Shown here: positions 49,802 to 61,533 of the stretch, piece by piece
How the letters are laid out: every line of letters starts with the position of its first letter
Numbering within the stretch: position 1 is the stretch's first letter
Assembly: GCA_029204225.1 (NCBI GenBank)
Contig: CM055092.1
Span: forward strand, 41,134,016-41,198,015
DNA length: 64,000 bases
Origin: Diphasiastrum complanatum
Lineage: Eukaryota > Streptophyta > Lycopodiopsida > Lycopodiales > Lycopodiaceae
Reading direction: 5' to 3'
The notes under the pieces: generated by a model
The model's input: only the letters and a program-made list of their open reading frames with translations
Databases searched by the model: none
What the model was told of the DNA's origin: nothing
Program-made: the position numbers and the translations under genes

Positions 49802-52800
49802 CCCACAGAGACCAGAGACAGCGTCCCACACATACCCATGTTGCAGCACTAGCTACTCGACTTATCACGAGGAGACCATGGGATACGCTCCTATGGTTAC
49901 CACATACTTGACATGTACATTTACTAGTCTTATATGGCTTTTGGCATGGAAAAGACAATAATAAAGCTTTCTTCTTTCTTCTTCTCTCTCAAATTAGTGG
50001 AGGCTGCAGATGGTTGGCTGGTAGCTGGCTTATCGTAGATTTCCTAAGCCTTCACTCAAGATAGTACATCATGATACTCACCCTTGAAACATATAGATTG
50101 ACCCTATAAGGACTGATATTGGCTTGGAAAAATAAATGTTTATTGCAGTTTTTTGATTCCCTTCTACATACAGTTAACATAGATGAGTTGGGCATTATAC
50201 ATACACAGACACTTAGCACAAAATGGTCCGATGACTATGTGTGGTGGACATTTGTTCCCTTTGGAAGAGTCAAATGAGTTGGTTAGATGTAACAACTTAC
50301 CTATTTGGCTGATTTCAGGGGCATTAATTTGCCACCCTCATAGTGGTGGACATGGGTGATGGTGTGGTAGATGATCTCTTTGATCACTTACCTTCATCCA
50401 CGTGACTGAGCTTACTGTTGCAACCACCACCCTTTTCGATCTTTCATTTCTACTGTTCAGATCAAATCAGTTTCCCTATAGACATGTACCCCTAAAATTA
50501 TGATTCCACATCTCCTATATCTTTTTGAGTCAGCATACAAACCTCACCAATCCCTTTGGCAATCCATTCCACATGATGCCTCCGTCAAAGTTGAAGCCAA
50601 ATTTCTAACATCTGATCTTCAATCTTGTAAGCCACACTTAAAAACATACCTTCCCACTTAACAGATGGCATGATGAGCAGTATCGCATGTTCCATCTGCA
50701 ACCTATCCACATTCATGCTACATAACTGCAACCTTGTGAGAAGCTTGTGGTGATTACAGTAAGATCACTCTGTCATTAGAAATGAACTTTCATCACGATA
50801 GACAGAGAAAGGCTCATCATTCTTGTATACAGTTCATTATTGGATCCTTGCATGAATTTCTTCCCTGATCACCTTCACTGCCATTGACACAGACCTCCAT
50901 GCTTGGACTGCATATGCCACTTGTATACTACACATGAACTCACCGATCATCCATGCCCAACAACCTCTAGTGTGTACCTTTTTTCTGACCCAATACTTCT
51001 TGAGGCCATTAATAGAAAAAGAACCAAGAGATGGAGCACCTCCCTTCGTATATTTGTGTCCTCAAAGAAGAAGTTTGAAACTTTTTTTTAGGCCAAGGTT
51101 CATCATTTTTTGACTGTCCTGTTCACCTACACAGGTACTTAGAGTGAATGTTATTTCTGAACCGCCTTTCCCTATGTCAGATTTTATCTTAGGCTACAAA
51201 AAAGACCAAATACTAAGATGTCCAATTCATCCTGAGAAGCTGTAAACTTGCCCTAAGCATGTACATGAAATGCCAAATGCACATTGACTCTTTTCAAAAT
51301 TCCAGGTGGGAACTTGCTATTTAACCTTATATAGTCCGCAGACTGTTGTAGACAAAACATGTAATTATTGTCAGACTGCATCACATTTGAGTCCTGTTGG
51401 ATTATAGGTACAACCAATCGACTTCTTGGAAACTTTGAGCTCTCTTAAGGTTTGCATAATAGTTGTAAATATTTCATGCATATCTTGCAAAAAATTCCAT
51501 TTTGTAGATGAGAACTTTGCATGGATGCAGCTGAACGCTATTACAGTTTCCGGACAGTGGAATGCAATTTTTGGCTTTTTTGAAGAAAAAACCATTTGCT
51601 GGAAAGAAAATTGTTCGATTAATCAGAAATTTTTGATTGGACAGTCCTTCGTCTAGTTGAAATAGTCAGTCCTTTGATTGTTTTAAGTACTTAGCCTTTT
51701 GATAGCTCTAATATCCTAGAGCATACAATCTTTCAGTTACTTTAAGCAGTTTGATAATGCCCTACTGATAATGCATCCGTGTAACTGATTATGCCAATAG
51801 GAGATACCATCATCAGAATGTATTGATTAAATGCCAAATGATAAATAATAAGCAATAAAGGCAGGTGAGTGAGAAGCAACAACAATAATCCTGTCACAAG
51901 CTACTAGTTTGTAGGTTTCTGGACGCAGACTCCCAAGTCAGGTTCTGAGGATCAGGATTTGGCTAAGGCACCAATGAAGGTGGGGACATGCTACCAAGCA
52001 ACGGTAGGAGGTTCTGGGCTATGCTCAACATGTTTTTCCTACAACAGGATTTATGTCGGCAAGTGCAGCCAGAGTGACACGCAGCTCCACATTACGTCCT
52101 CTCGCAGAACATCTAGCAAATCATGTAAAATGCTTGGAAGATAGCAATTGACAAATTTCATACAAAACTAAGAGACCTGCTTTTGAGTCAATTTAACAGC
52201 TGTTAGTTGAAAACTCTTTGCTAGCTCTTAACCATGTAAGTGATGATACTGTTTGAAGGAGTAGGTGAGTATGGGATGAAATAGTTTGTAATGGTTTCTA
52301 GTATCATGTTTAGTTCAGTTTTGATTGTCTTTCTAGCACAACTATGCTGGATGTAGTTTGTCTCACTGGCTTAAGTGTAGCAGAGACCTACTCCCACTAG
52401 CTCAAACCTTAGCGACTTGAGAGTAGTTTAAACCTATTAATATGGAGGCCCGAGTATGGTAATCTACATTCTTTTGAAGCTTTGTATTGACCTGATCTGC
52501 GTTAAGTCTTCTGTCCTAAAATGTCAATGAGCTCAAAACTTATATGCTATAGCTGTTTTTATTAGTTCACAACGCGTACAATGTTGGCAACCTTGGACAT
52601 TGCATGACTTCTGTTATTCTGATGCAGATATTGAGGTTGAAATTTAGACGTAATAGTGGTTTTTTATTTGCTTTGCACTGTGCATGACTATTATATCATA
52701 GTAAATGACTATTTTGCTGAGATATTGCACGAGAACTTACAATTAATTTAATGCAGATGTTTCTGTGTCTCTGTTCAGGAAAGGAAAAGCCTAAGACCTT

Positions 52801-55800
52801 CTTTTTCAGCAGAAGGAGTTTTTGGTGGATGTTTGCTTGCCATCCGATCCAATGAGTTTGTTTGTTTTTATGATTGGGCTGAATGTCGCGTCGTCCGTAG
52901 AATTGATGTGATTGTAAAGGTAAGCTTGTTTTGGTCGGGTGCGCTTTTAGTGCATGTGCTGCTTTTGCAACCAGTTTTACTTTCTTTTAGTTCACACGAT
53001 AATGTTAAGTGTAAGTAATGTTGCTGATGGTTGCAGAACATATATTGGGCAGATAGTGGAGACTTGGTTGCAATCGCCGGCGAAAATTCGTTTTACATTC
53101 TTAAGTACAATGTAAGCTATGTATTACATTCGTTTGCTTACCACAGATTCAATATACGACCCCTTTTAGTTTGATTCTTTTCTTTCTACTCAGTAACCCA
53201 TGATGTTGCAAACCCCTTCCCACGTAACCGTTTGGTATGTATGTTTTTTTAATGGTCAAAACAATTACTATGTAGTTTCAGTTGGCTAAGGTTTGTAGAG
53301 GAAGTTTTTCACTAGGACATTTAAAGCTACATTAGAGTCATTGGAAAACATGTAGTTTGCTTGCAATTCTGTCCTTGGCTGCATTCACAGCATCTTGTTG
53401 AGCATGATGGTCAAATTGATACAAAACAGGAGATGTTATTTCTTAAGGACCTGTTTTACAAAGTTTGTTCCATCATCAGTAATCCAATTGCAGGTGTTGT
53501 TGGAATTTTCTTCATTTTCCTGCACAGTCTGTCTTTACATAGGCCTCAATCTCAAAGCTGTACACGCATTATCATTCTTGATTAGGCTCTGCATTTTCAG
53601 AATCTTGTAGGTATTTCTCTTACTTCTGATGTTTGAATGGCATTTGTGAGATGTAACTACTGTGTCAATGGATTCTTCTCTTCCTGCAATTCAGTCAGCC
53701 TTATTATATGAATGCTTGCTTCCGTACTTTTCTGGATATTATCTTTATGATCTACGCTGTATATATTTTTATCAAATGCAATTGTTTGTGTACTTGCTTG
53801 CTTTGTTGTATCATGACAGAGAAAATATTAACTACTGATAAACTTTGGAACAACTAAAAGTCTCTGTTAATGATTGTTCACTTCATACAATATGGGCCAT
53901 CTCAGCATCAAGCTGTCACTTCATATTTGGATAGTGGGAAGCCAATTGATGAGCAAGGGGTCGAAGATGCTTTTGAGCTTCTTCACGAAATTTCTGAGAG
54001 AGTTCGGACTGGTGTATGGGTTGGGGATTGCTTCATCTACAACAACTCATCGTGGCGGCTCAACTATTGTGTGGGGTGTGAGGTAAGTTCACAAGCCTCA
54101 ATAAACTTGTCCAAGGAATGTTCTACAAGTTTTTTGTGTGAAAACATTGTCCTTTGACAGATGTTTCGTTTTGGATGGAGTCACAAGCATTGCTTTATTT
54201 TTTTGTACTGTACAGCCTTATCCGAGTTTGTCTTTGTGATTTTTTAGACCAGGCCCTTCTTACCACTCTGTTCCTATGAAACATGATATACTACCCTCCA
54301 GCTGAAGTTTTTAATTGTAAGGATGTGATAATATTTTTTCTATGGAATGGAGTCTGAAGCAGTTTAAATTACTTTGGTTGAACCAAGCATTGAATGCTTT
54401 AAACATCAAGTTGCTGGATTTATTGCATATGCTGTTTGATGCAGGTGACCACTATGTTTCATTTGGATCGTCCTATGTACTTACTTGGATACTTGGCCAA
54501 TCAAAGTCGTGTCTATCTTATCGATAAAGAGTTCAAGTATGTATACTGAGTTTGATAGGTCTCTGTGTTCTGCCAATAAGTTTTCTTTCCACAAACTAAT
54601 GACTTTGCTCCACTCTCTCTTGAATTGGACTGCAGTGTCATGAGCTATACATTGTTGCTTAGTTTGATTGAGTACAAGACACTTGTCCTGCGGGGAGATC
54701 TGGAAAGAGCGCAGGAGATTCTGCCAAGTATTCCGAAAGAGCAGCTAAATAGGTAACATGATTTGTTCTATTTTTCAAGTTTGTATGAAATTATGTTTTG
54801 CTTTGCTGCAAAGCATTGTTGAATCTTGCAAACCTTCCTTTTTGAACATGCTTCTGCTTTATGCTCACCTCCTAAAGCTAATGGGTAGGTTACTTTTTCT
54901 TTCATGAGCTCTTGCACCACAAACATTAACCTCTTGGATATTATTCCTTGATGTTCTTGCTCTTATACACACGAATTAAATCCTAGATCTTTAGCTGGGA
55001 ATTTTTGCGTTAATATGATTTCTGTTCTGTGAGGAAATAAAGAAAATTTATCTACAAAGGATTGTTTTCATAGGCTTCATTGTCTCAGGCTGTGAATTAA
55101 AGGGCTTGACTAGTGACTGGTTGTTTCTGCTCTTCAGTGTGGCAAGGTTCCTTGAATCAAGAGGTATGTTGGAGGATGCTCTTGAGGTAGCAACTGATGC
55201 TGATTATCGGTTTGAGCTTGCTGTGCAGCTTGGCAAACTTGAGGTGGCAAAGGTAAACTATGCCATTTTCATTTCTATGGTTAGCCGGAGATATTGTGAT
55301 TCAAGAACTTTTCTTCATCTTCACATAAACATGGACCTGTTTCTATGATCTATCGTACAGAATTTTGGTTTTGCTCCATTGAAAATTTTTCTGGTATGAA
55401 GCCTTTTTGGCCTGTTCAATGTGGAGTTGGGGTTAATTTTGTAGTAGTTTTTACTAACAGTTTTGGTCCATCTGGACACTGTGATTGTCGAGCTCTCCCT
55501 GTGAAATTTCAGGAGTGTACTGCTTGTTTGAAGGTTTCTTGGATTTCTTACTTTCCTGATTATCTGCTTACATATCTCCAGGCTATTGCAGAAGCATCAC
55601 AGAGTGAGTCAAAATGGAAACAGCTAGGGGAGTTAGCAATGTCTGCTGGGAAGGTAAGATGCTTCTCTCCCATGTGGTAGAAAACAATGGAGTTGGTTTC
55701 CTTCCTACATGCTTGCATACTTTTATATGGGAGTAGGACGGATGGAATTTGAGATCTGTTATGGGATTGAGGAGGCCTGTGCTCCTGTTGGACTCTGGAG

Positions 55801-58800
55801 GTGCACTCTACTCTATAATGGACAATAGCATTGTTATTCAAGGCAATAGGGTCTATGCATTGATTATTCCGGGTCCATTTGCCTAATGATTGATGGTCTT
55901 AAAACTTCAAAAATTGACACCGCATGCATATGATATGCTTTCTAACAGACAATATATCCAGCACAGAGTTATTGACCTCCTTTTTCTACTGAGGTATTAA
56001 CCAGCCTATTTGATCCATTCATACTTCAGCTAGTGGACTCCAAAGATCAAAAGCAGGACTAATTTCCAGTATTTTGAAGTTTGGTATTCAACCGCACTAT
56101 TTAAGTACCGAGTATGTTGCATCAGGTAATCAGGCAAGTAGTCACCTGTGTAGTGAGGCCCTCGGTCACTGAGCAGTTATCTTTTGACCTCTCTCAGCCA
56201 TCCATCAAGTATACCCGTTTGATGTTTGGTATTCAAGTGCACTATTTAAGTACTGAGTATGTTGCATCAGGTAATCAGGCCAGTAGTCACCTGCGTAGTG
56301 AGGCCCTTGATCGCTGAGCAGTTATCTTTTGACCTCTCTAAGCCATCCATCAAGTATACCCCTTTGTCTACCCAGAGTAGTCAGTTTTTCGACTGTTCAA
56401 CATACATATTGTGCTGACCAGCTAAAATATAAAATACCAATTCATTTCACTATGTGTATGTAAAGTTTAAACTAATAATATTATCAAAAGAGAGGTGCAT
56501 CATTTAGTATCAGAATTAATCTAGTTGAATGTCTAATAATGTCCAAACATGACAAGTAATAGTAAGACTTTTTGAATATTTGGGTGTAAAGTTTAGGGTG
56601 ATACACGAGTTTCATGAGATAGAGTTCCCATCTGTGTGTGCATCCTTCCCTTGTTGGCATTTGTTGTTCTTCGATAAATTTGATACCCATTTATGTTACA
56701 TACCTACGTAACTAGCAGTACTTCAGACCCCTAATAGTCCATTTAGTGTTGGGGGCTATATGGCAAGGTACCCTTAGAATTAAGGGTATGTGCCCTTGGA
56801 TAAGGGCAGGCAAGTGACTATACCTTAGTTGGAGGTATGGGGTCACGTGACCCTTGGATAAGGGGTACCCTTACTATTAAGGGTAGGTGCCTTAGATTAA
56901 GGTATTAGTGTCCTTGATTAAGGATAGGTAGGTGTTTATTCCTTGGATGGAGGTATGGAACCTAGTGACGGGTTAGAAAGTCATGGAGCACTTCCTCACC
57001 TCTACTTGTAAAAATTTATACTTCTGAACTCGTTGACTTTTTTGCATGTAATCAGTTAATTTTTTGTGTATAAATTCTTGGAGGCCGACCACCTGTAAGT
57101 GTTCTGTTTGGTTTTGAATGTCCCTGATGCCTTTGTTGTCTAATTTTTTTAGTCAAGAGGAAAAAATCAATGTTGGTGCACGTTTGACCTCTCTTTATCT
57201 GTATGAGCAGCTTTAATTCATAAGGCACCCAATGATATTTGCTTTCTGCACGATGCTTTTGGTTGTTTGCTAAACAGTTCATCTTGTATGTGTGAATTTC
57301 CTTACTTTATATGCTGTTTCATCTGTTGGACAGTGGTCTGAAAATGCAATTACTTTTGAATGGAGCTGGTGTAACTAATATATATTTTTGGATCTTTATT
57401 GTTGTAAAGCTGTCATTTGCAAGCATGGGAATGATCAGTTGTACATATGTCAACAGCTGGCTCTTGCAGAAGAATGTCTCGGTCACGCTGCAGATCTCAG
57501 TGGCTTGCTTCTTTTATATTCTGCGCAAGGAGATGCAGAAGGCTTGGAGAAGCTTGCAACTTCAGCAAGAGAGCAAGGAAAACATAACGTCTCTTTTCTC
57601 TGTCTCTTTCTGCTTGGAAAACTGGAAGAGTGCATTCAATTACTGGTTGACAGGTATATATAATAGATACTCATTGCTCAAAGTAAGCACTTGCCTTGAT
57701 AATTCTTGTTTAATTGCTGAGCTCTTCTTGCAGCAACCGCATACCAGAAGCTGCTTTTATGGCAAGGACATATTTACCAAGTAAGGTATCAGAAATTGTT
57801 TTGCTTTGGCGGAATGACTTGAAAAAGGTAAATTCTCACTTATATGATAACTTCCATAACTTGCCTCCATCTTGCTATCTTTACTAGAACAAGAGATGTT
57901 CCTGATTTTTCTTTCAAATTTTGCATTGGTCATTGTCGAATGTGGTTTTTTTTTCATATTTATTTTCATGCATTCTAGCAGCAGAGATGCAGTAGCTATC
58001 TGAATATGTTCGCATACGCTTAAATTTTTTTTGCATGCCAATAACTTGTTCAAAGCATAATTGAAGAGGAAGACCTGTTTTTGTATATATTTCATCGAAT
58101 ATGATAGTCTTTAAATTAATTTTTCTTTACTACCTTTTGTAAGCGACTACGTGTTTTAAGGTCAAGAGTCAGATTTGATTTCTGACTCATAGTACTTGCG
58201 TCTGTGATACCTTTTGAGCGAGAATTCAAGTCACAGAATGAGAGAAAGAGGAAACGATATCTTATTGTTGTCAAAATGCAGTGTGTCTTTGGGGAAAACA
58301 AAAACCTTCAATGACTTTCTGTCATGTATTGTGGGCCATGGCCAGGGCTGTTGGTTCAAAACGGCATGATGGGTATTTAACGGAGGATTTTCTCTGCAAA
58401 ACTAAATGTTGACCAGTCTTTGTGTTAGCAAGCTGACTCACGAGGGTTATTTACTGGGAGATTGTCTACGTCATCTGCAAAACTAATAATCTTTTTAATT
58501 TTTTGCTTTTTGAAGGGAATAGTTATTGTGACCAGTCCTGTTGCTTTTGCTTGCACAGTTTTATTTTATCGCTCATTGGGCCTTGGTCCTTTCTTGCTAT
58601 GATTAACTTGGATCTTATCTACTGGCTCTTTCCTTTAGTCCTCAGCTTGTACTTCCAGCGAGTTTATAGTTCCATTATGTCTCCTACATGTTTCGATATA
58701 TGATGCCCTCTATCCATAGCTCGAGCATTTGTTGAATAGTGGTGATTGCCAATAAAAGTGACAAAATCTGATTTTAGTCACATCATGTAATTTGTATAAA

Positions 58801-59641
58801 TTGATGAAGACTGGAAATTTTGGCTTAGATTCTTTGTAGATTCGATGCTGGGAGGGCTCATCAGTTCTGGACAGGCCAACATTCTGTGCTGCCAGAATTA
58901 TTTCTTTTCAGTTTGGATTATATGCGTTGACAAGAACAAATTTGGCTTAAGCATTTATTGAACTCTTTCAGTGACAGCCTGATGTTCATATGGTTTTTTC
59001 CTCTTTATTTGGATGTTGAATTTTGTCCAGTTCTACAGCATCCAGTTATATTATTTTTGCAGATCAATCAAAAGGCAGCAGAGTCTCTTGCAGACCCAGA
59101 GGAGTATCCAAACTTGTTTCCAGACTGGGAGTGGGCTTTGAAAGAGGAGTCTAGAACAAAGGAACTCAGGTATCAAAACTGTTTCGCAGCAGTTGATGAT
59201 TTACAAAGCAATTTTGTGCTGTAAAAATTTGCATTTAGTTGTGACACGTGACACCCACTTGCCACATGACAGAGGAACATATTTCCGAGCAAAGGACTAC
59301 TTGAGCTATAAAGGCAGCCATGTTGATTCCATACAAGAACTTAGGGGGATAAATCTCAATGAGTCTGCTGTTGAAAATGGAGATTTTTTGCATGAGGTAA
59401 GCTTACTTCTTTTAGATTTCTTCGTGCACCTTCTCCTGTTCACATTTAAATAAAGAATCGCCTCACTGAAAACCTGTACTGTAATGTGAAGGCTGTGGAT
59501 GAGAACGCTGATTATCTAGAAGAGTATGGGGAGGATGAAGCTTTGGATGGTGCTGGCTCTGAAGTTTTTGTGGAGGCCAATGCACTTGCAAATGGAACTG
59601 CTGAAGGAGATGAAGAGTGGCCTGTCGATGGGGAAGCGTGA
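36492..59641 (+). CDS. COPB2: Coatomer subunit beta-prime (COPI coat)
   Basis: The spliced product is 906 residues, close to the ~920 of other plant beta-prime subunits, and is intact. It forms the COPI coat with alpha- and epsilon-COP and acts in Golgi-to-ER retrieval. Residues 1 to about 300 make the WD40 propeller, with repeat ends IYIWDY, IRVYNY, IKLWDW, IKIWNL, VWDY and VRIWHA. The dilysine-cargo contact residues known from yeast beta-prime-COP have counterparts here at R17, K19, R61, D100 and D119. A second WD-like and alpha-solenoid region follows (to about residue 780; [35 protein letters not shown]). The C-terminus is acidic and poorly conserved. The start is chosen because ATG joined to exon 2 gives [17 protein letters not shown], the family N-terminus. 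Confidence 0.96.
36723..39381 (+). other. COPB2 intron 1, left part; copia RNase H tail at its end
   Basis: Up to about 39100 nothing is recognisable. At about 39180-39250 a decayed copia RNase H end can be read (IDIRKE...; [20 protein letters not shown]), and a polypurine tract AAGGGGGAG (39373-39381) follows. The element was inserted in the sense direction and only its 3' end is visible. Confidence 0.55.
39382..39620 (+). repeat. Copia 3' LTR start in COPB2 intron 1
   Basis: It begins TGTTAGAGTT after the polypurine tract. CTTATATAGAGAC near 39589 could be the LTR TATA box. The right end is not determined. Confidence 0.6.
39785..40990. repeat. Diverged three-copy tandem repeat in COPB2 intron 1
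   Basis: Three units share, in order, GAAGGCTAAT (39943, 40359, 40861), CTAMYCTACTCTTKGG, AAAGTGARTAGAG-type blocks, TATGCATGATAGAG and, in units 1 and 2, CTTGACATAACAT and CACAATTCTCATTTGATA. Periods are about 416 and 502 bases. Confidence 0.7.
44498..45089 (+). other. COPB2 intron 11, left part
   Basis: The first ~590 bases of intron 11 (44498-49161) show no element or coding signal. Confidence 0.45.
45090..45267. repeat. GC-rich hairpin cluster in COPB2 intron 11
   Basis: A perfect hairpin has 23-base arms at 45209-45231 and 45245-45267 with a 13-base loop; the arm is AT-rich outside (GCAAATTTTTTTATGTG) and GC-rich inside (GGCCGC). Just left lie smaller imperfect stems around CCGGAACAAAATTGTTCTGG (45121-45140), CATTCTGGAATGCCAGCATTCCGG-like sequence and GGGACCAGAAACGTGGTCCC (about 45169-45188). 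Confidence 0.8.
45552..45640. repeat. (GA)n microsatellite in intron 11
   Basis: About 44 GA units, purine-rich on the COPB2 sense strand. Confidence 0.97.
45890..48740 (-). mobile_element. Ty1/copia relic, antisense in COPB2 intron 11
   Basis: In minus orientation: integrase core ([26 protein letters not shown]; 48724-48427), integrase end ([20 protein letters not shown]; 48291-48200), linker, RT ([58 protein letters not shown]; 47831-47075), RNase H ([35 protein letters not shown]; 46919-46310), PPT 46306-46296 and LTR start TGTTGG at 46295. Gag, protease and the 5' LTR are absent. Stops and frameshifts occur. The second integrase Asp (RSDGGG) and YVDD are intact. The LTR to the left carries repeated GGGTCGGATTTT motifs; its left end is approximate. 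Confidence 0.88.
48741..49161 (+). other. COPB2 intron 11, right end
   Basis: Non-coding intron sequence ending in the acceptor TTTGCAG at 49161. No element was recognised. Confidence 0.5.
49351..52778 (+). other. COPB2 intron 12
   Basis: A 3.4-kb intron between donor CAG|GTAAAA and acceptor GTTCAG. Apart from the CT array, no transposon domain or gene is recognisable in either direction; a frame at 51426-51656 has no family resemblance. Confidence 0.6.
49752..49799. repeat. (CT)n microsatellite in intron 12
   Basis: Twenty-four CT units. Confidence 0.96.
55654..57456 (+). other. COPB2 intron 19
   Basis: A 1.8-kb intron. Besides the 144-base duplication it has an irregular cluster of CCTTGGATAAGGG-like motifs at 56765-56960, reading in alternating phase. 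No gene was seen. Confidence 0.6.
56079..56367. repeat. Tandem duplication (period 144) in COPB2 intron 19
   Basis: Two copies of about 144 bases share TTTGGTATTCAAS, GTATGTTGCATCAGGTAATC, GCAGTTATCTTTTGACCTC and CCATCCATCAAGTATACCC and are about 93 percent alike by eye. Confidence 0.88.
57828..59062 (+). other. COPB2 intron 21
   Basis: A 1.2-kb AT-rich intron without recognisable elements. Confidence 0.6.
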
Positions 59642-60822
59642 CTTGGACTTCGCAAGTAGCAGGTGTCTTCTAATTCTTGTAGAGCAGCCTAAGTCCTGAC
59701 CTGCATTGATATCCTTTAGCAGGTTATCATTGGGCTTTTTAACAACATGAGAGGCATCATGGCTGGAGTTGAAAGAGATGATACTTTGGAGGAAACCATT
59801 GTATGTAACTCATATTGCAGTCAGTAAGATCAGAAGTTTGACATGACATATGAGTAGTGCCACTCCTGATGTGATTTTCAAATTTGGTTGCCGATTCTTT
59901 CATTCTTTCTAGGCTGGCTATTCATATAGTTTACACCATAAAGCTCCAAAATTTTGCATGGCCTGTTGATGTTACGAGATTTTCTGACCTTATCATTAAT
60001 GTTAAATGTAAGCAATTTGACGTAAATTGCCAATGGAGGTGGGTCTTGTGCTCGCTGTTATGATTTATCAGCCACAAAAGACTGTTTTTTCAGATTTTGT
60101 TTTATGAAGTTCTTTGTAGTTTAGGGATCTTGCTATAACTCGAAAATGCAGCATTGACTAGTTTCGACTGAAATTTGAGGTGCCCTTTGGCAAGTTTTAA
60201 ATTATTATAAATAATTGATAGAAACCACTTACTGGTAGCCTTAAGCGGCAAAGGATGGTCAGTGGTAAGAAGCATTCTCACTGCTGTAAAAGATATGCTC
60301 ATCTTGGATGTTCGCTGGAGAAAGGGTGAAGTTATTGTGTTAGTGTTCCACATGTCCATCCAAATTTTCAATCCTGGTAACAATGATGCTCAAAGCAAGC
60401 TGTAATCATGTGCAATTGTGGTCTTCTTTGCCAGAATGTCTGCATGAAAACCTTTTCTAGATTGGATATCTTTTACAAGTGGCATGTGCCGGGACGAAGC
60501 TGGTTCAAAATTGACCTCAACTTTATACGTAGGAATTGCCTTCGTATATGTCCTGCTGTACGTTGAGCATTACCCACATAAAATTTTGACAAATCTACAT
60601 TCTGTATGCAACATTGCCAACATATTCATTCTTGCCAGACAAGTTCCTCTACATAGTTTTCTATAGTTTAATGCGTGGTGCCATCTAAATGGAAGATAAG
60701 TCACTGATTAGGTAAGTTTGGTTTCTTTTAATGTAGTTACAAGTTTTTTGTAATCTTGAACCAATAATAAAAGTCAGATATCTTTCTCTTAGTCTAGTTG
60801 GCCTCCTTCGGAATGTTCAAAT
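59642..60822 (+). other. COPB2 3' UTR and downstream flank
   Basis: No second gene was seen. AATAAA at 60766-60771 is the only canonical poly(A) signal noticed in this stretch, 1.1 kb beyond the stop. Plant signals are loose, so a nearer site is likely. AG-GT-like junctions near 59662 and 59721 could be a UTR intron, which only transcripts could show. Confidence 0.35.
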
Positions 60823-61121
60823 CATAGTTGCACTGCGTTTCTGGAAACGCGTTTCTGCATTTTGGTAGCGTTTCTCAGAAACGTGTGTTTTTTTCTTTTG
60901 ATTTTTTTGATTTTTTGTGGGCAATATGGGTATCAGATGCCAAGCTCTAATTAAGAGCATTACATCTGTATAGTTTGCCGAATGTTTCGGGTACAGGATG
61001 GTCCAGTTCAGGTGCATTAACTCCTAGATCTAGGCTTTTTTTTAATATAAAAAAATATTAAAAAATTAGAATGTCCCATCGTGGTCACAATAGGATTCTC
61101 CCTCCCTCTGTCTCTCCCTCC

Positions 61122-61182
<61 letters not shown>

Positions 61183-61272
61183 ATTACAACCAAATGAAAC
61201 ACGCCACGTTTCTATGCCAGAAACGCGTTTATGAGAAACACTATTTCAGAAACGCGTTTCTGTGCAACTATG
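60823..61272. mobile_element. MITE-like element with GAAACGCGTTTC palindromes
   Basis: Terminal inverted repeats CATAGTTGCAC (60823-60833) and GTGCAACTATG (61262-61272) bound 450 bases without coding capacity. AAACGCGTTT occurs at 60845, 61221 and 61250, with related GTTTCTCAGAAACG-type blocks making the ends strongly self-complementary. A CT array of about 25 units sits inside (about 61127-61179). No clear target duplication was found, so the superfamily stays open. Confidence 0.68.
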
Positions 61273-61533
61273 GAACTCCAAATGAGGTTGTGCGATTTTA
61301 ACACACAAACATTGTCACTTGGAATGAAATTCCATGAGCATGAAAGTAACTTCAAGCTAGCTGAGGTTGGGAGTTGCTCATACGAAAAGGCCTAGTTTCT
61401 GGAAAAAAGGAAATGTGCTGTGTGGCAAACCCTTTTCCTGTAGGAAAACTCGTTATGTTTTGATGCATGTAGGTTTGGTAGGTGAAATCATGGCCACCAC
61501 CTAGCCTCTAAATCGAATGAACCAAAGGGCAAT
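61273..61533. other. Flank between MITE and solo LTR
   Basis: Short non-coding stretch; its last five bases, GCAAT, pair with ACAAT after the LTR as a near-perfect target duplication. Confidence 0.5.

Larger units (their letters stand above)
36492..59641 (+). other. COPB2: COPB2 exon map (24 coding exons)
   Basis: Exons: 36492-36494, 41444-41464, 41644-41705, 42018-42072, 42467-42503, 42725-43050, 43192-43323, 43512-43660, 43909-43977, 44142-44292, 44432-44497, 49162-49350, 52779-52919, 53037-53111, 53906-54082, 54445-54536, 54636-54752, 55138-55252, 55582-55653, 57457-57653, 57734-57827, 59063-59169, 59273-59396, 59492-59641. Total 2,721 bases. All introns are GT-AG. The acceptors of introns 10 and 23 are preceded by A rather than C/T (AAG), so they are the least certain, though frame and homology support both. 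UTR exons were not sought. Confidence 0.92.

Noticed and set aside
56740-56960. TAAGGG-rich stretch as an interstitial telomere repeat
   Set aside because: The units are CCTTGGATAAGGG-like and irregular, not TTTAGGG.
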